DNA of 64,000 bases from positions 1,240,001-1,304,000 of the forward strand of contig JASVEC010000010.1 of assembly GCA_030770535.1 (NCBI GenBank). The letters are read 5' to 3'. This document shows, piece after piece, positions 1 to 10,425 of this stretch. The stretch is from Batkoa obscura. Its lineage: Eukaryota > Entomophthoromycota > Entomophthoromycetes > Entomophthorales > Batkoaceae. Numbering within the stretch: the stretch's first letter is position 1; each line of letters starts with the position of its first letter. The notes under the pieces are model-generated. The model saw only the letters and a list, made by a program, of their open reading frames with translations, searched no databases and was not told the DNA's origin. The translations under genes and the position numbers were made by a program.

Positions 1-2
1 AT

Positions 3-71
3 GCTCTTGGCCTTGGTGAAGTTGATCCAAAAGAATGCTCTAAATGCCCAAAGAAGAGAAAGCACTATTAA
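3..71 (+). CDS. C-terminal end of a small cysteine-containing protein (partial)
   Basis: Only the last 22 codons are in the window, so the start lies outside. The frame ends in TAA and encodes a tail with an ECxKC motif followed by a basic run (PKKRKHY). This is the most protein-like of the three forward frames. The gene on the opposite strand at 206-496 also ends with an ECxKC motif a few residues before its stop, so the two may be tail-to-tail paralogues of one small secreted family. With so little sequence the assignment is weak and no function can be given. Confidence 0.4.
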   Translation, partial: ALGLGEVDPKECSKCPKKRKHY

Positions 72-205
72 GCTTATAAAATTAATTTGATATATTTAAT
101 AAACTATTAATAATTATTTAATATTCTGATTATTGCTTTCTTTATATCAACTATTACATAGTAAAAAAATGTATAAATAATGTTTAATATTTTAATTTGA
201 TTTAT

Positions 206-496
206 TTAAGCAGAGTTACATTTCTCACATTCTTTCATATCATCAAATGGTCCACATAATGGATCTTCAGCATCAACTTTAACACAACCATTGGTAGTAG
301 CTATATACTGATAGGTATCAATCTTGCAATCCCCAGGTCTAGCTGAAGATAAGCATAATAAAGCTCTATTTGAAAGTTAATATGGTTAATAAGTTGAATT
401 TATGTTATACCTGTCATCTTCACTGATGGGACTTAAAGCTGCAACGGTGCTTAAACCAAGAAGTAAAGATATGAAGTTATTTTTTTTGATATACAT
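206..496 (-). CDS. Small secreted cysteine-rich protein, one intron
   Basis: Two exons (496-411 and 365-206, 45 bp intron with GT..TAG) encode 81 residues. The N-terminus is a probable signal peptide (MYIKKNNFISLLLGLSTVAA). The mature part holds cysteines at roughly positions 34, 42, 59, 68, 75 and 78, the last two in an ECEKC motif just before the stop. Size, signal and cysteine number fit a small secreted protein, but I recognise no family. The splice was chosen because it keeps the frame and joins the signal peptide to the cysteine-rich part. The exported product presumably acts outside the cell; function unknown. Confidence 0.6.
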
Positions 497-1387
497 AGTT
501 TGACGGTTAATACAAAAATAAAGTTTTTTTCCTAAAGCTTTATAGTCTTTTTAAAAAACATAAGGTAATTATTGGTTTTAAAATCAAGTTGATCATTAAA
601 GATATCCTAATTCTAAGTTGAAAATTGAAAATCAAACATATTAAATTACTTTTTTTATTCTGACAGTTTATCACACCCTGATTTAATATTTGTAAAATAG
701 CAGTTCATCCTATGCTTGAAAATAAAATAGTATTTTTAAAATTATTAAAATTATGTTTGTATACACTTAAACTAAGCTAATCGAAATAGCATATGGGTGT
801 CTTTTTTTGTTCAAGAACCTTGCTAATATCTTTTTTATTTAATAGTGCTTAAAAATGGAAAAAGCGATTAAAGTAAAAAAGACATATCTATATAAAGACA
901 AAAGGTTAAATAATATGGTTTTTATATAATATTTATATTTAGTTTTACATATAACATGAACTCAATTAATATATTAAATACCATCATTTTAGCAAGTGCA
1001 AAATATCTTATTCTAATTTAAAACTCATTTATTACATTTACTATTGATTTTCTTTAGATGACAATCTTAGTATTTGTGAAGTATATTAAAAATTTAAACA
1101 CTTAAATCAAAAAGTACTTTATTAAAATTTATTGTCTTTTAAATTGAGTTATTGAAAATAAGAAATAAAAAATATTTAAAGCTGATGATATATTTATGTT
1201 TATCAAATGGTTGATTTGGTTTTTAATATTTAAACTTTATTACCTAATACAGATTAACATATTTAAAACTATAAATAAAATTATTTGAATAATTAGTTAT
1301 ATGAAAGGATTATAACTGAACTTAATAAATCAAGGATATAAATTGTATCCCTATTTTGGATGCTATGCTAGTACCTTATAGGTGTGA
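497..1387. other. Intergenic, AT-rich, one diverged MITE
   Basis: No convincing gene. It holds a diverged copy of the window's MITE at about 791-893; the rest is A/T-rich sequence with stops in all frames. Confidence 0.6.
791..893 (+). mobile_element. MITE copy, diverged
   Basis: Matches the family core (TTTAATAGTGCTTAAAAATG, GGAAAAAGCGAT) but both ends are eroded: the left end reads ATATGGGTGTC and the right end lacks the CCCC block. Confidence 0.6.
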
Positions 1388-4264
1388 TCACATCAGTGAG
1401 CAATCTTTTTTCTCCTTTTTTTCTTTTTTCTCCTTCTTGGAGTCCGAGTTATTTGAAGAATATGTGAAATTTGTGTCGCCATAGTTTGTGCTTGCTAATT
1501 TAGAATTATATCCGTTTACACTTCCATTATAAGTTTGGGTATGAACGGATCCTGGTTGTGAATGTATAAGGTTTTGATACCCCTGTGTTTGAGACTTATT
1601 ACGTGATTTTTCCATTCGCTCTTTTAATTCTTCTAACCTCTTTTTAGCTGGGTCAAACCCTTGATTAGCAGCAGATTCATAACAGCGCATTGCAGCCTGC
1701 ATATCTTTATAAAATACACCTTCCCCCCTTTCGTGGCATGCCCCTAAGTTAAACATAGCAAATGGAGATCCAAGGTCAGCAGCTTTAGTATACCATTCAA
1801 CTGCAGAAAATGAGTCTTGTGCAACCCCTCGACCTGTTTGATAGCATTGGGCTAGATTAGTCATTGCAGAAGCATTATTTTGCTTCGCCGCCATTAAATA
1901 ATATTCAAATGCTTTTTCAGGGTTTATTTCAACACCTTTACCAGCGGAATAGCAAGTTCCTACATTCGATTGTGCATCTGGGTTACCTTTATCTGCTAGT
2001 TTCAAATAACATTTAAAGCTTTCTTGTTCTGAGGGTTGAACGCCCAAACCATCACGATAGCACGAAGCTAAAGCTAATGTAGCTTGTGAATGCCCTTCTT
2101 CGGAGGCATGATAAAACCATCTAAAGGCTTGTATATGATCTGCTTGAACTCCGTTTCCGTTAAAATAACATGATGCCAACATATACATACCTTCGGATTG
2201 TCCAGATTCGGCAGCAAGTTTTGAATAATGGTAACCAAGGTCATTGTTTACACTGGTTCCTTGGCCTTTAAGAAAACACTGAGCCAATGCACATTGAGCA
2301 CGTGCGTTACCCTGATCAGCTGCTCTTCTAAACCATTCAAGTGCTTGATTAGAATCCTTTTCTACACCATGGCCCATGAAAAATGAAATAGCAACTGACC
2401 TTTGTGCTCCTGGATGTCCTTGTTCAGCTGCTTTACGGAACCATTTATAAGCTTCTTCATAAGATTGTTTAACCCCCCTACCGTTTGCATAACATTCACC
2501 AAGATTGTGTTGTGCAGCTGGATTGTCCTGCATGGCTGCCTTTTTAAACCATCCAGCAGCCTCTTGTCTATCTTTAGGTGCTCCAAGACCAAAGTAATAA
2601 CATGAACCAACATTATTTTGAGCACGAGCATGACCCTGGAAAGCTGCTTTACGGAACCATTTAAGGGCTTCCTCATCATCTGGCAATAAACCTATACCAT
2701 GTTTATACATAATACCAAGAGAAAATTGGGCATCACTATGTCCCTTTTCTGCGGCCTTTAAATATAATTCATGGGCCTTGGTATATTCTTTATCTACACC
2801 TTCACCGTTATAATAATGGTATCCAAGTAAGTAAAGTGCTTGAGGGAACTCTTTTTCAGCGGATGCTTTCAAATAAGAAATGGCTTTCGAGATATCTACA
2901 GGTACCCCCAACCCAAGAGCATAACATTCTCCAAGAGAACATTGGGCGGCTGGGGAGCCTAAACGGGCAGCTTTGTTAAATAAAGCCAATGCCCTTGAGT
3001 TATCCGGATCTTCAACTCCATAGCCAAACCTATACATAATACCTAAGCGAGTAATGCCCTCAAGGTTACCTAAATTTGCAGCCTTTTGATAATAGTTTAA
3101 AGAAGCACGATAATTTCTACTTAAGCGTGCACCTTCGAAATATAAAGTCCCAACGGCCATATAAAAATCACCCAAATCATCGTCAGGATCCTTCTTCACA
3201 ATAGCAAATAAATCATCCTTAACCCCTTCATTTTCTTTATCCTTTTCAAAATGAGTTAATAACACTTCAAATTTATTTTCATCAATTGGACCAAACATGC
3301 CGGTTTTAGTGTTTAGTGAAGTGGGCTCATAAAATTTAGTCCCAAAAATAGTTCCAAGATCTTGTGCATCAGCTGCATGAATGTTTGTTTCATATAGCCC
3401 CATTGAGCGCTTAAGAAGTAGTCCAATTTCATCAGCATAGGGTCTCATCACTGGATCTGGGTGTTGACATCTACGCATTAAACTTTCATAATTTGGGGGA
3501 GTTGTTGGTGGAACATCTTCAATTATACCTTCTTGCTTATAAAATCCAATTTTAGAAACATCGGCCGCTTTTTGGTAAGGCCTCATACATGCACTAATTT
3601 CCCACATAACTACCCCCAATGCATAGACATCGGTTTTTTTACTTGGTTCTACACCAAATTTTTGAAAAATTTCTGGAGCCATCCATAAAGGGGATCCAGC
3701 ACCCATAAAAGTGAGTCCTTGTGTCATGCCTATATCTTTCTCAACACGACAAACACCAAAATCGGCAATCTTCGCTCTTAAATTTTCGCCATCAATTTCA
3801 ACTAACACATTATCTGATTTTATATCACGATGAATAATGTTTTTAGCATGAATAAAGTCCAATCCAAGCGCTATTTCCATTGTTAATTTTTGACGAGTAG
3901 CCCAGTTGTACTTATGAAAGTCGTTTTGAATTAATTTAGCCAAATCTTTACCATTAACATATTCCATTAATAAACAGGTACGGTTTTTATCATCAATACA
4001 GGTACCTACAAATTGAACAATATAAGGCGAATGTCCCAAAGTGGCTAAAGTTTTTGCTTCAAGTTTTAATGAAGCTACTATCTTTTTCATTTTATTGACA
4101 TTATCTCCATTCATATTTAATTGTTTCATAGCACATATCATACCAGCATATTTTACTAGGTAAACCGATCCGAAGGCACCTTTCCCTAACTCCCTTTCTT
4201 TTGTTACAAGGTTAAAATCAATGGTTTCATGAAACTTTGCAGCTGTTGCTTGCATAGCTTGCAT
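1388..4264 (-). CDS. Protein kinase with Sel1-like repeats and a C-terminal CAAX box
   Basis: A single exon encodes 958 residues. Residues about 20-290 form a tyrosine-kinase-like Ser/Thr kinase domain with all key residues: glycine loop GKGAFG (27-32), Lys47, HRDIKSDN (145-152), DFG (168-170) and APE (196-198), so it should be active. Residues about 365-885 are roughly thirteen tandem Sel1-like (TPR-like) repeats with the GDxxAQxxLGxxYxxG pattern, a scaffold for protein partners. A Ser/Asn-rich linker leads to a lysine-rich stretch and the final four residues CSLM. That is a classic CaaX motif preceded by a polybasic region, as in Ras proteins, predicting farnesylation and membrane attachment. 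TKL-Sel1 kinases are expanded in several early-diverging fungi. No intron is seen, unlike most neighbours. Substrates unknown. Confidence 0.93.
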   Translation of the reverse strand: MQAMQATAAKFHETIDFNLVTKERELGKGAFGSVYLVKYAGMICAMKQLNMNGDNVNKMKKIVASLKLEAKTLATLGHSPYIVQFVGTCIDDKNRTCLLMEYVNGKDLAKLIQNDFHKYNWATRQKLTMEIALGLDFIHAKNIIHRDIKSDNVLVEIDGENLRAKIADFGVCRVEKDIGMTQGLTFMGAGSPLWMAPEIFQKFGVEPSKKTDVYALGVVMWEISACMRPYQKAADVSKIGFYKQEGIIEDVPPTTPPNYESLMRRCQHPDPVMRPYADEIGLLLKRSMGLYETNIHAADAQDLGTIFGTKFYEPTSLNTKTGMFGPIDENKFEVLLTHFEKDKENEGVKDDLFAIVKKDPDDDLGDFYMAVGTLYFEGARLSRNYRASLNYYQKAANLGNLEGITRLGIMYRFGYGVEDPDNSRALALFNKAARLGSPAAQCSLGECYALGLGVPVDISKAISYLKASAEKEFPQALYLLGYHYYNGEGVDKEYTKAHELYLKAAEKGHSDAQFSLGIMYKHGIGLLPDDEEALKWFRKAAFQGHARAQNNVGSCYYFGLGAPKDRQEAAGWFKKAAMQDNPAAQHNLGECYANGRGVKQSYEEAYKWFRKAAEQGHPGAQRSVAISFFMGHGVEKDSNQALEWFRRAADQGNARAQCALAQCFLKGQGTSVNNDLGYHYSKLAAESGQSEGMYMLASCYFNGNGVQADHIQAFRWFYHASEEGHSQATLALASCYRDGLGVQPSEQESFKCYLKLADKGNPDAQSNVGTCYSAGKGVEINPEKAFEYYLMAAKQNNASAMTNLAQCYQTGRGVAQDSFSAVEWYTKAADLGSPFAMFNLGACHERGEGVFYKDMQAAMRCYESAANQGFDPAKKRLEELKERMEKSRNKSQTQGYQNLIHSQPGSVHTQTYNGSVNGYNSKLASTNYGDTNFTYSSNNSDSKKEKKEKKEKKDCSLM

Positions 4265-4886
4265 CTCTAATAAGCTAAAGTTAGGATAAATCAGGGAATC
4301 ACTAAAGTTAATTACTTGAAGTTATTTGATATTATTTAAAGTTAATAATTAAAAAAATAAAAGTTAATTATATTTTGGCAATTTATCCATAACACATAAA
4401 TAATGGAGTTTTTAACCAATCATTATTTGCTATTTTATAGAAAGAAGTAGGGAGTTTTATCAATGTTAGAACACTATCATAGTTGAATTTTCTATTTTTA
4501 GAAAAAACGGAGCTTTATTATCATGCCCCCAAACATTTTAAAAGCTACACTAATAAAATTAAAATGTTATATTAAAAATTAAAATAACTCTTAAAAAAAT
4601 AGTTTACACAATAAATACATAGTGACTTTGTAATTGTGGGTCAACTATTTATCACTTACACAGTATTGAGTCAAAAGCAACGAGGTCTATTGTCCTAAAA
4701 TTCTATAATTTATTCCTTATATTTGTATAAATATTTGTAGTGTATGTTAAATTTTTCAATAATAAAAATAACATTAAGACTTAATAAATTAAACACATCA
4801 TTATAATTAAAAAAGTAAAAGTGTATTAAGGCCTAAAAACAAACTGTTATAACACAAATGAGGTATTTTAAGACTTTCAACATAAT

Positions 4887-4992
4887 ATATGAGGATGTAT
4901 TTTTGTGTTTAAGAATTTTACTAACAAATTTTCCACTCAAATAGCGCTTAAAAAATGGAAAAATAATGAAACCAAAAAAAACAGCCCCATAT
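4887..4992 (+). mobile_element. MITE copy, near full length
   Basis: Starts ATATGAGGATGTATTTTTG and ends CAGCCCCATAT, with the complete core between. One of the best-preserved forward copies. Confidence 0.85.
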
Positions 4993-5825
4993 AAAAAATA
5001 AGACAACTGAGGGATAAAAATAAAGCTGCTAAATAATTAAAGTACTTGATGGTTTGACCATGAATTCTTATTGTGTAGCATTTAGAACCATACATATCAT
5101 AGAAGTATGTTTAATTCAAAATTATGTATCTTTTGAATAAAGCCCCATTTAATAACCTATTGGAATCATTTTTATATAGCGTTAAGTTTTTAAAATCTAT
5201 TAAACCTTAAAATATTTATAAATAAGCCATTTAAAATGGCAATACATTTACTCAAACCTCTTATTAGATTTGAAGATAAATATCAACATTTTATCTACTT
5301 TTCTATATTGACTATCCTTCTGTTTTTTAAGCTTGAAGCTAGAACAATAACTATTCGAAATAATTATAAATCCTCATGTACAGATATATTCAAAAAAAAG
5401 TCTTATATATTAATAAAGATGGAAATCGTATGTATCAGTTATATACTGTTATAATAAATACATCGTTTTACTTAATTCAAAAATGTGTCTTTTGATGCTA
5501 TTCATAAAAATGTAAGGATTTTTTTTAATAATTTCGCTAATAATTTTCGAGGTTTAATTTTGAAAGCAGGCAAAATACCAGAAGGAAAAAAATACTTGTA
5601 CATTTATTAAATGTTTTGATGAATACTTTTAAAATGTATAAGCGTTAAATGGATATCAATTGAAAATCGAGTTAACATAAAAATGTCTACGATACTCTTA
5701 TATTGAGTTTGGATTCATCAAGTTATTATTTTTTGATACAACAATTAGCATACCAATTTACTTCGTGTGTTTTGAGTTAACTACTTTTATTTCAATGAGA
5801 TATTAAATATTTATCAAAGAACATT

Positions 5826-5962
5826 ATTTGAGGATTTTTTTTAAAATTTTACTAACAACTTTTCCACTCAAACAGCACTTAAAAAATGGGTAACAATGTT
5901 TCTGCTTAAATAGTGCTTAAAAGGCGGGAAAAATAATGAAACCAAAAAAATCATCCCCATAT
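5826..5962 (+). mobile_element. MITE copy with internal duplication
   Basis: Longer than the ~105 bp norm because the core segment (CTCAAACAGCACTTAAAAAATGG, then CTTAAATAGTGCTTAAAAGG) occurs twice in tandem before the usual right end CATCCCCATAT. Confidence 0.75.
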
Positions 5963-6198
5963 AATACCTATTTTTCCTGTTTTTATTTAATTTTTAAATT
6001 GTTAATAATTAGACTTTTATATTTTGATATAATATCAGTTTATTATAACATTATGCCAGCTTTTGAAAATTTACTTTCAGTAACGAAAAATCTATTAATA
6101 CTCCCAATATTTATAAATTTAAAACAATTCGTTAATATATAAATATCGATATAGTTAGCTATAGATTATAAAAAAATTAAATTACAAGCCAAAAAAAT

Positions 6199-6302
6199 AT
6201 ATAGGGGTGTTTTTTCTATTTCAACATTTCTCCATTTTTAAGCGCTATTTGAGTGGAAAGATTGCTAGTAAAATTCTTAAACAAAAAAATCCATCCCTAT
6301 AT
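6199..6302 (-). mobile_element. MITE copy, reverse orientation
   Basis: Left end ATAGGGGTGTTTTTT, core TTTAAGCGCTATTTGAGTGG, right end CATCCCTATAT. Confidence 0.8.
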
Positions 6303-7717
6303 TATTTCAGAGCTCTTGGATTTATTTTTAGTTGTATTACATGATTCTATCAAACACATTATTTAATTTATTGAAAATCATGCTTGGAAAAAAGCTTACT
6401 TTAAGCTCTATCTCTGGCATTACATCTAATTTTTTATTATAGGGAGAATATATATAGTTTAATTAAATATTTAAAATAGCACAAGAATAAATTTTAATAA
6501 TGAAATAATAAAACGCCTGTGTTTGTTAATCTTTTTGTTATTTTATTGATTTTTTATATAGCATAGAAATTAAAAAATTTAATAGTTTCTAAATAAAAAA
6601 TCCATGTTTTTTAAAATACCTGTGAACTATGTTTATACATAATCTTAGTAAAAATACTTTACCTTAAGCAAATAATTTAATGCTCATAATTAAAGTTGTA
6701 GTTAAGCTTTTTATTTACTTACTATTTTAATATTATCAGCTTTTAATATTTCAAAGTTTAAAGATAGTATGAAAACAATAAAACCTTTTAAATAAGCAAC
6801 AAAAATATTTAAAAATATCTTGTAAAATATACTTATATAAGTTAGACTTTTATAAAATCTGTTGTTTAAGTTAAATTTTTGTTTCTTTTTAAATAAAAAA
6901 CATAACTACAAAATTTTTATATTAACGTGATGACTCAACTAATAATATTGTACTATATTAGTGATAACAAACCACTCCCTCTAGAACATAACAAATATCA
7001 TATTTAGCAAAAAAAAAACTGGAATACATCAGTTGTCTCATACTATAGATTAAAACAAAATTAGGTATACTATAATACTGTACCTACTTAAAGCCTCTAG
7101 GTAATTCCAAGAGGCAATGTTAAAATCGACTTTGGTTGTAAAAGATGCTTAAAATGATAATATACATATATCATCTTAGTTTATTTATTTGTTAATACAA
7201 TAAGTTTGATACGAAAACTGCAAAAATACAATATTTATAATGTTCTGAAGTGAGTATTATAATGTGATCAAAAGGACAACTAAATTAATCTATTTTGATA
7301 ATTTAAACTAGTTTAAAGTGATTTATATTCATAATTTGATGATTACAAAAGTAACTATTAATATATTAAAATTTAATAAGCATTAAGCGCTATCAAACAA
7401 ATCGCCATAATATCCATGTTTGCTATGTATTAACTGCAGCAAAATAAGTCACTTGAACTATAGTTGACTAAAAGCTAAACTCAGGATAATTAATAAAAAA
7501 CGAAGGAATGATAAAAAACCTACCTATACTTACCGCTTTGATGTAAAACTATTTAAACAAAGTTTATATTTAAAAGTACAAAAAAAACAATAATGGTAAA
7601 TCAAAACCTTAGAATAAAATTAAAAATTGAGCTTCAGATATTAAAATAAATTGCAATATAATTTTAAACCAAGAGTAAAAGAATTATAAGTCTAAAAAAT
7701 AATAAATTTCATAAAAC

Positions 7718-8625
7718 TTAATTCCAGGGTCCAACATCAGATCTTTGACATCCTTGAGGGCATGAGCATTTACCACCAAACTCTTTAGGTAAATTTTCCA
7801 AATCAACATCTTTTTCAAGCACAGATTTATAACTACCACCTAAAAGGTCAATCTTAGAGAGGGTGACGGGGTCTAAGAAAGGTTTGACTAAACTAAAGAC
7901 TCCTCTGAATAAAAATGGGGCATTGATAATAACCATCTATGAAAAATAAGCATCAAATTATAAAAAACAAACAAAATTTTTACCTTTCCCATCATTTCTG
8001 GATAATAATCTTGAGCAATCTTAGCAGTCTCTTTGACGAAAGGAAGTACAGTTGTTGCTTGAGATAAAGCCACATCCTTTAAATCTAAAATGGTATAACA
8101 TTGTTCGATGTGTTTACCAGCCTTTTCAGAACAAGCTGGGAATTTCTTATTTTGTAAAATTTCATAACCGACGATAAAATGTTTAAGCATTAAATTTAAG
8201 GCTTTATCGTATTTTACGTTAGCATCTTTTTCATCTGGACAAAGGATATCAAACATTTTATTAACATTTACCTTACCAATTTGCTCAATATAAAGTGGTC
8301 GTCCCATCTTATCTACTTGATGATAAAATCTTGGATATATAGCCGTAACTTCTTCTTCATGAGGTAATTTATATTCTTTAACCAAATTATCAACATCCCA
8401 TTCCTTTCTCCAATTTTCAAAGTTACTAAGCATCTCAAAAGCAGCGTCCAAATTAAACTTACGTGCCCTTAAAAACCTTAATAAAAAATGGTCGTCATGT
8501 CTTTCTGGATAAAAGATACCAGCTGCGGTTAAACGTTCTTTAAATTCTGCGAGAGCTTGTTCTTGGTCTCCGGTGAGGCAGCCAACTCTTCCGGTACCCG
8601 GTTTCATTTCAATTACTTTGGACAT
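7718..8625 (-). CDS. SEC14: Sec14-type phosphatidylinositol/phosphatidylcholine transfer protein
   Basis: Two exons (8625-7984 and 7936-7718; 47 bp intron, GTAAAA..TAG) encode 286 residues, close to the ~300 of yeast Sec14. The N-terminal CRAL-TRIO-N region contains the family signature (DDHFLLRFLRARKFNLDAA, ~44-62). The lipid-binding CRAL-TRIO domain follows, with YTILDLKDV and the conserved stretch YYPEMMGK joined across the intron to MVIINAPFLFRGVFSLVKPF. The end (ENLPKEFGGKC...SDVGPWN) matches the usual Sec14 tail. The protein is expected to be cytosolic, coupling lipid exchange to phosphoinositide supply for Golgi secretion. The splice is firm because it restores YYPExMGKxxIINAP exactly. 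Fungi carry several Sec14 homologues, so this could be one of those rather than the strict orthologue. Confidence 0.92.
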
Positions 8626-9856
8626 ATTAAAGAGATAGGTTTTTTTTAGTAGTAACTGATAAACAAATTTAAGTTAAAAATGTTGTTTAGTTGTGGCTTA
8701 ATATAGTTTAAACTTGCCTTTTATTGGTTTGATTGGAACATGAATAGAATAGTATTTGTTGATATTTTATTGGTTTGATTCAGTTTAAAATTTTTAATCC
8801 TGCCAATCAAATATATTATTGTAAGTTGGTTTCTAATGCTTGTTCTTGATTGTTTCTTAATTAAACTCACCACTCTAATTAAAATTTCTATATGCAATTA
8901 ATTAAAATATGGCTAACCACATATATTTAATTATTTTTACTGTTGCGAAAATTACTTTGACTCAAATGCTTACAAAATAGTTATTATAATTTATTTTATT
9001 CATTATAAAGTATTAAGAAGCCAAAAAGTATTTGATTTGAGATGAACTTGACACTAAACTAATTTCAAATAGCACTATATAGCGTAAGCCTTATAAACAT
9101 ATGTTGAAAAAGTATTTTCAAACATAGTAGTTTATTTACATAACTAAAATAATTATTGTCACTAAAATTCATAAAGTAATCTTTATACTTGAATATCCAA
9201 TAGTATATTTTTCCCATTAAAAGATGTCATTCTAGGTTGATTATTCTGCATTTTCGAACTTATTCAAACTACCTCCGAAATGTTACAGTATAATAGTTTA
9301 AGAATATTAAGAACAAATTGTAAATAAAAGATATAGAATGTACAATAAATAGGCACATAGGGAAGTTAATAAGCTTTCAGTATATCTGTTTTTCAGTTAG
9401 TTTAATTTGGTTAAATCCTTTGTATAAACTCCAATTGTAGTTTTTGACATTCAAGTGGTATATAATTTGAAGATAAACTCAATTTAAAAATAAAAACAAA
9501 AATTGATTATCTATTATATAAAAGATTACTATATTAGTTTTACTATAAGCTATTTTTAAATTACTTTGAAAAAAATTGTAGTCGACTAAAATAATAAGCT
9601 AATACATTTTAATAAATATCTGGTTTGGCATTTTAAAATAAAAATAAATGAGTATTACTAAAAATAAGAACTTTATCAACAAACACTTGTTAAATAATTT
9701 ATGCTGTTTTATCAAAAGTTAAATAAGTATGATACTTAATACTTCTATTTGATTTGAGGTTTAAAATTATATTTCACAATTGAAAAAATCATTGAAGTTG
9801 TTATTTTATTTAATCTAAAAACCTTTCTACTATTACAAAACAAAAGTACTTTGTTA
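8626..9856. other. Intergenic between SEC14-like gene and tRNA-Lys
   Basis: Apart from the CCAAT cluster near the left edge, I see no gene or repeat. A run of T on the minus strand just beyond the tRNA 3' end (below 9857) would serve as its Pol III terminator. Confidence 0.5.
8723..8772 (-). promoter_or_regulatory. Clustered CCAAT boxes upstream of SEC14-like gene
   Basis: Three ATTGG pentamers (CCAAT read on the gene's strand) lie at about 8723, 8732 and 8768, 100-150 bp before the start codon; two sit in a repeated TTATTGGTTTGATT context. Their position suits binding by the HAP/NF-Y complex. The factor is inference. Confidence 0.4.
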
Positions 9857-9928
9857 GCCTAATATGGGGCTCGAACCCATGACCCTGAGATTAAAAGTCT
9901 CATGCTCTACCGACTGAGCTAATCAGGC
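9857..9928 (-). tRNA. tRNA-Lys (anticodon UUU)
   Basis: The 72-nt reverse strand folds as a cloverleaf: acceptor GCCTGAT/ATTAGGC, D-arm TAGCTCAGTCGGTAGAGC, anticodon loop with TTT in CTTTTAA, and T-arm GGGTTCGAGCCC. No intron is present. Confidence 0.95.
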
Positions 9929-10425
9929 TTGTTATTGTACCACATGAAAAAAATATTTAAAGCTTCAGAAAACTTTTGTACTTATTTTTTAATGTTTTTT
10001 GCTAGTTATGAATAAATTTTTTTAATAATCCTAGCTATCTGATGGCTTCAATCTCTGGCCAATGATTGAATTTGTATCTTACTCGCCTTTATATCTTTCA
10101 TTGCTGCTCTTTGTTATTCTTTGTTTAACTCAAAGAATAGCAGACACGCTTTAAAGCCAATGGATTCTAATAATCTTTTAATTTCCACCAATTCATTCGC
10201 TCCTCACAATTTTGAGAGCCAATCAAATGTAACAATTGAAACTTGGTGATTGAATGCTTGAACTTAAACTCCAATTTTTAAAACACGAAAAAAAACACAT
10301 TGTCATTGAATTTTGAAATTCAATTTTTAAATTTAATTTTCAATATAAAAAATAAATTGAAATTGAAATTGAAACTTCATATTTCTATAACAATTACTTT
10401 TTATAAAAAAATAAAATAGGACGCG
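9929..10425. other. Upstream region of the APSES gene
   Basis: Holds the presumed promoter of the downstream gene. Near 10310-10380 there is a run of ATTGAA/TTGAAATT units; no clear TATA box. Confidence 0.4.

Larger units (their letters stand above)
4265..7717. other. Gene-free AT-rich region with three or more MITE copies
   Basis: About 3.4 kb without a believable gene; open frames here are short and low in complexity. It contains MITEs at 4887-4992, 5826-5962 and 6199-6302, and possibly a badly eroded copy near 5515-5590. The part from 6303 to 7717 shows nothing I can name. Confidence 0.6.

Noticed and set aside
2362-2679. Reverse- and forward-strand frames inside the kinase gene
   Set aside because: Shadows of the Sel1 repeats in other frames; no independent signals.
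5236-6142. Forward frames of 68-72 codons in the MITE region
   Set aside because: Low-complexity Ile/Leu/Phe/Tyr/Lys text typical of chance frames in AT-rich DNA; one overlaps a MITE end.
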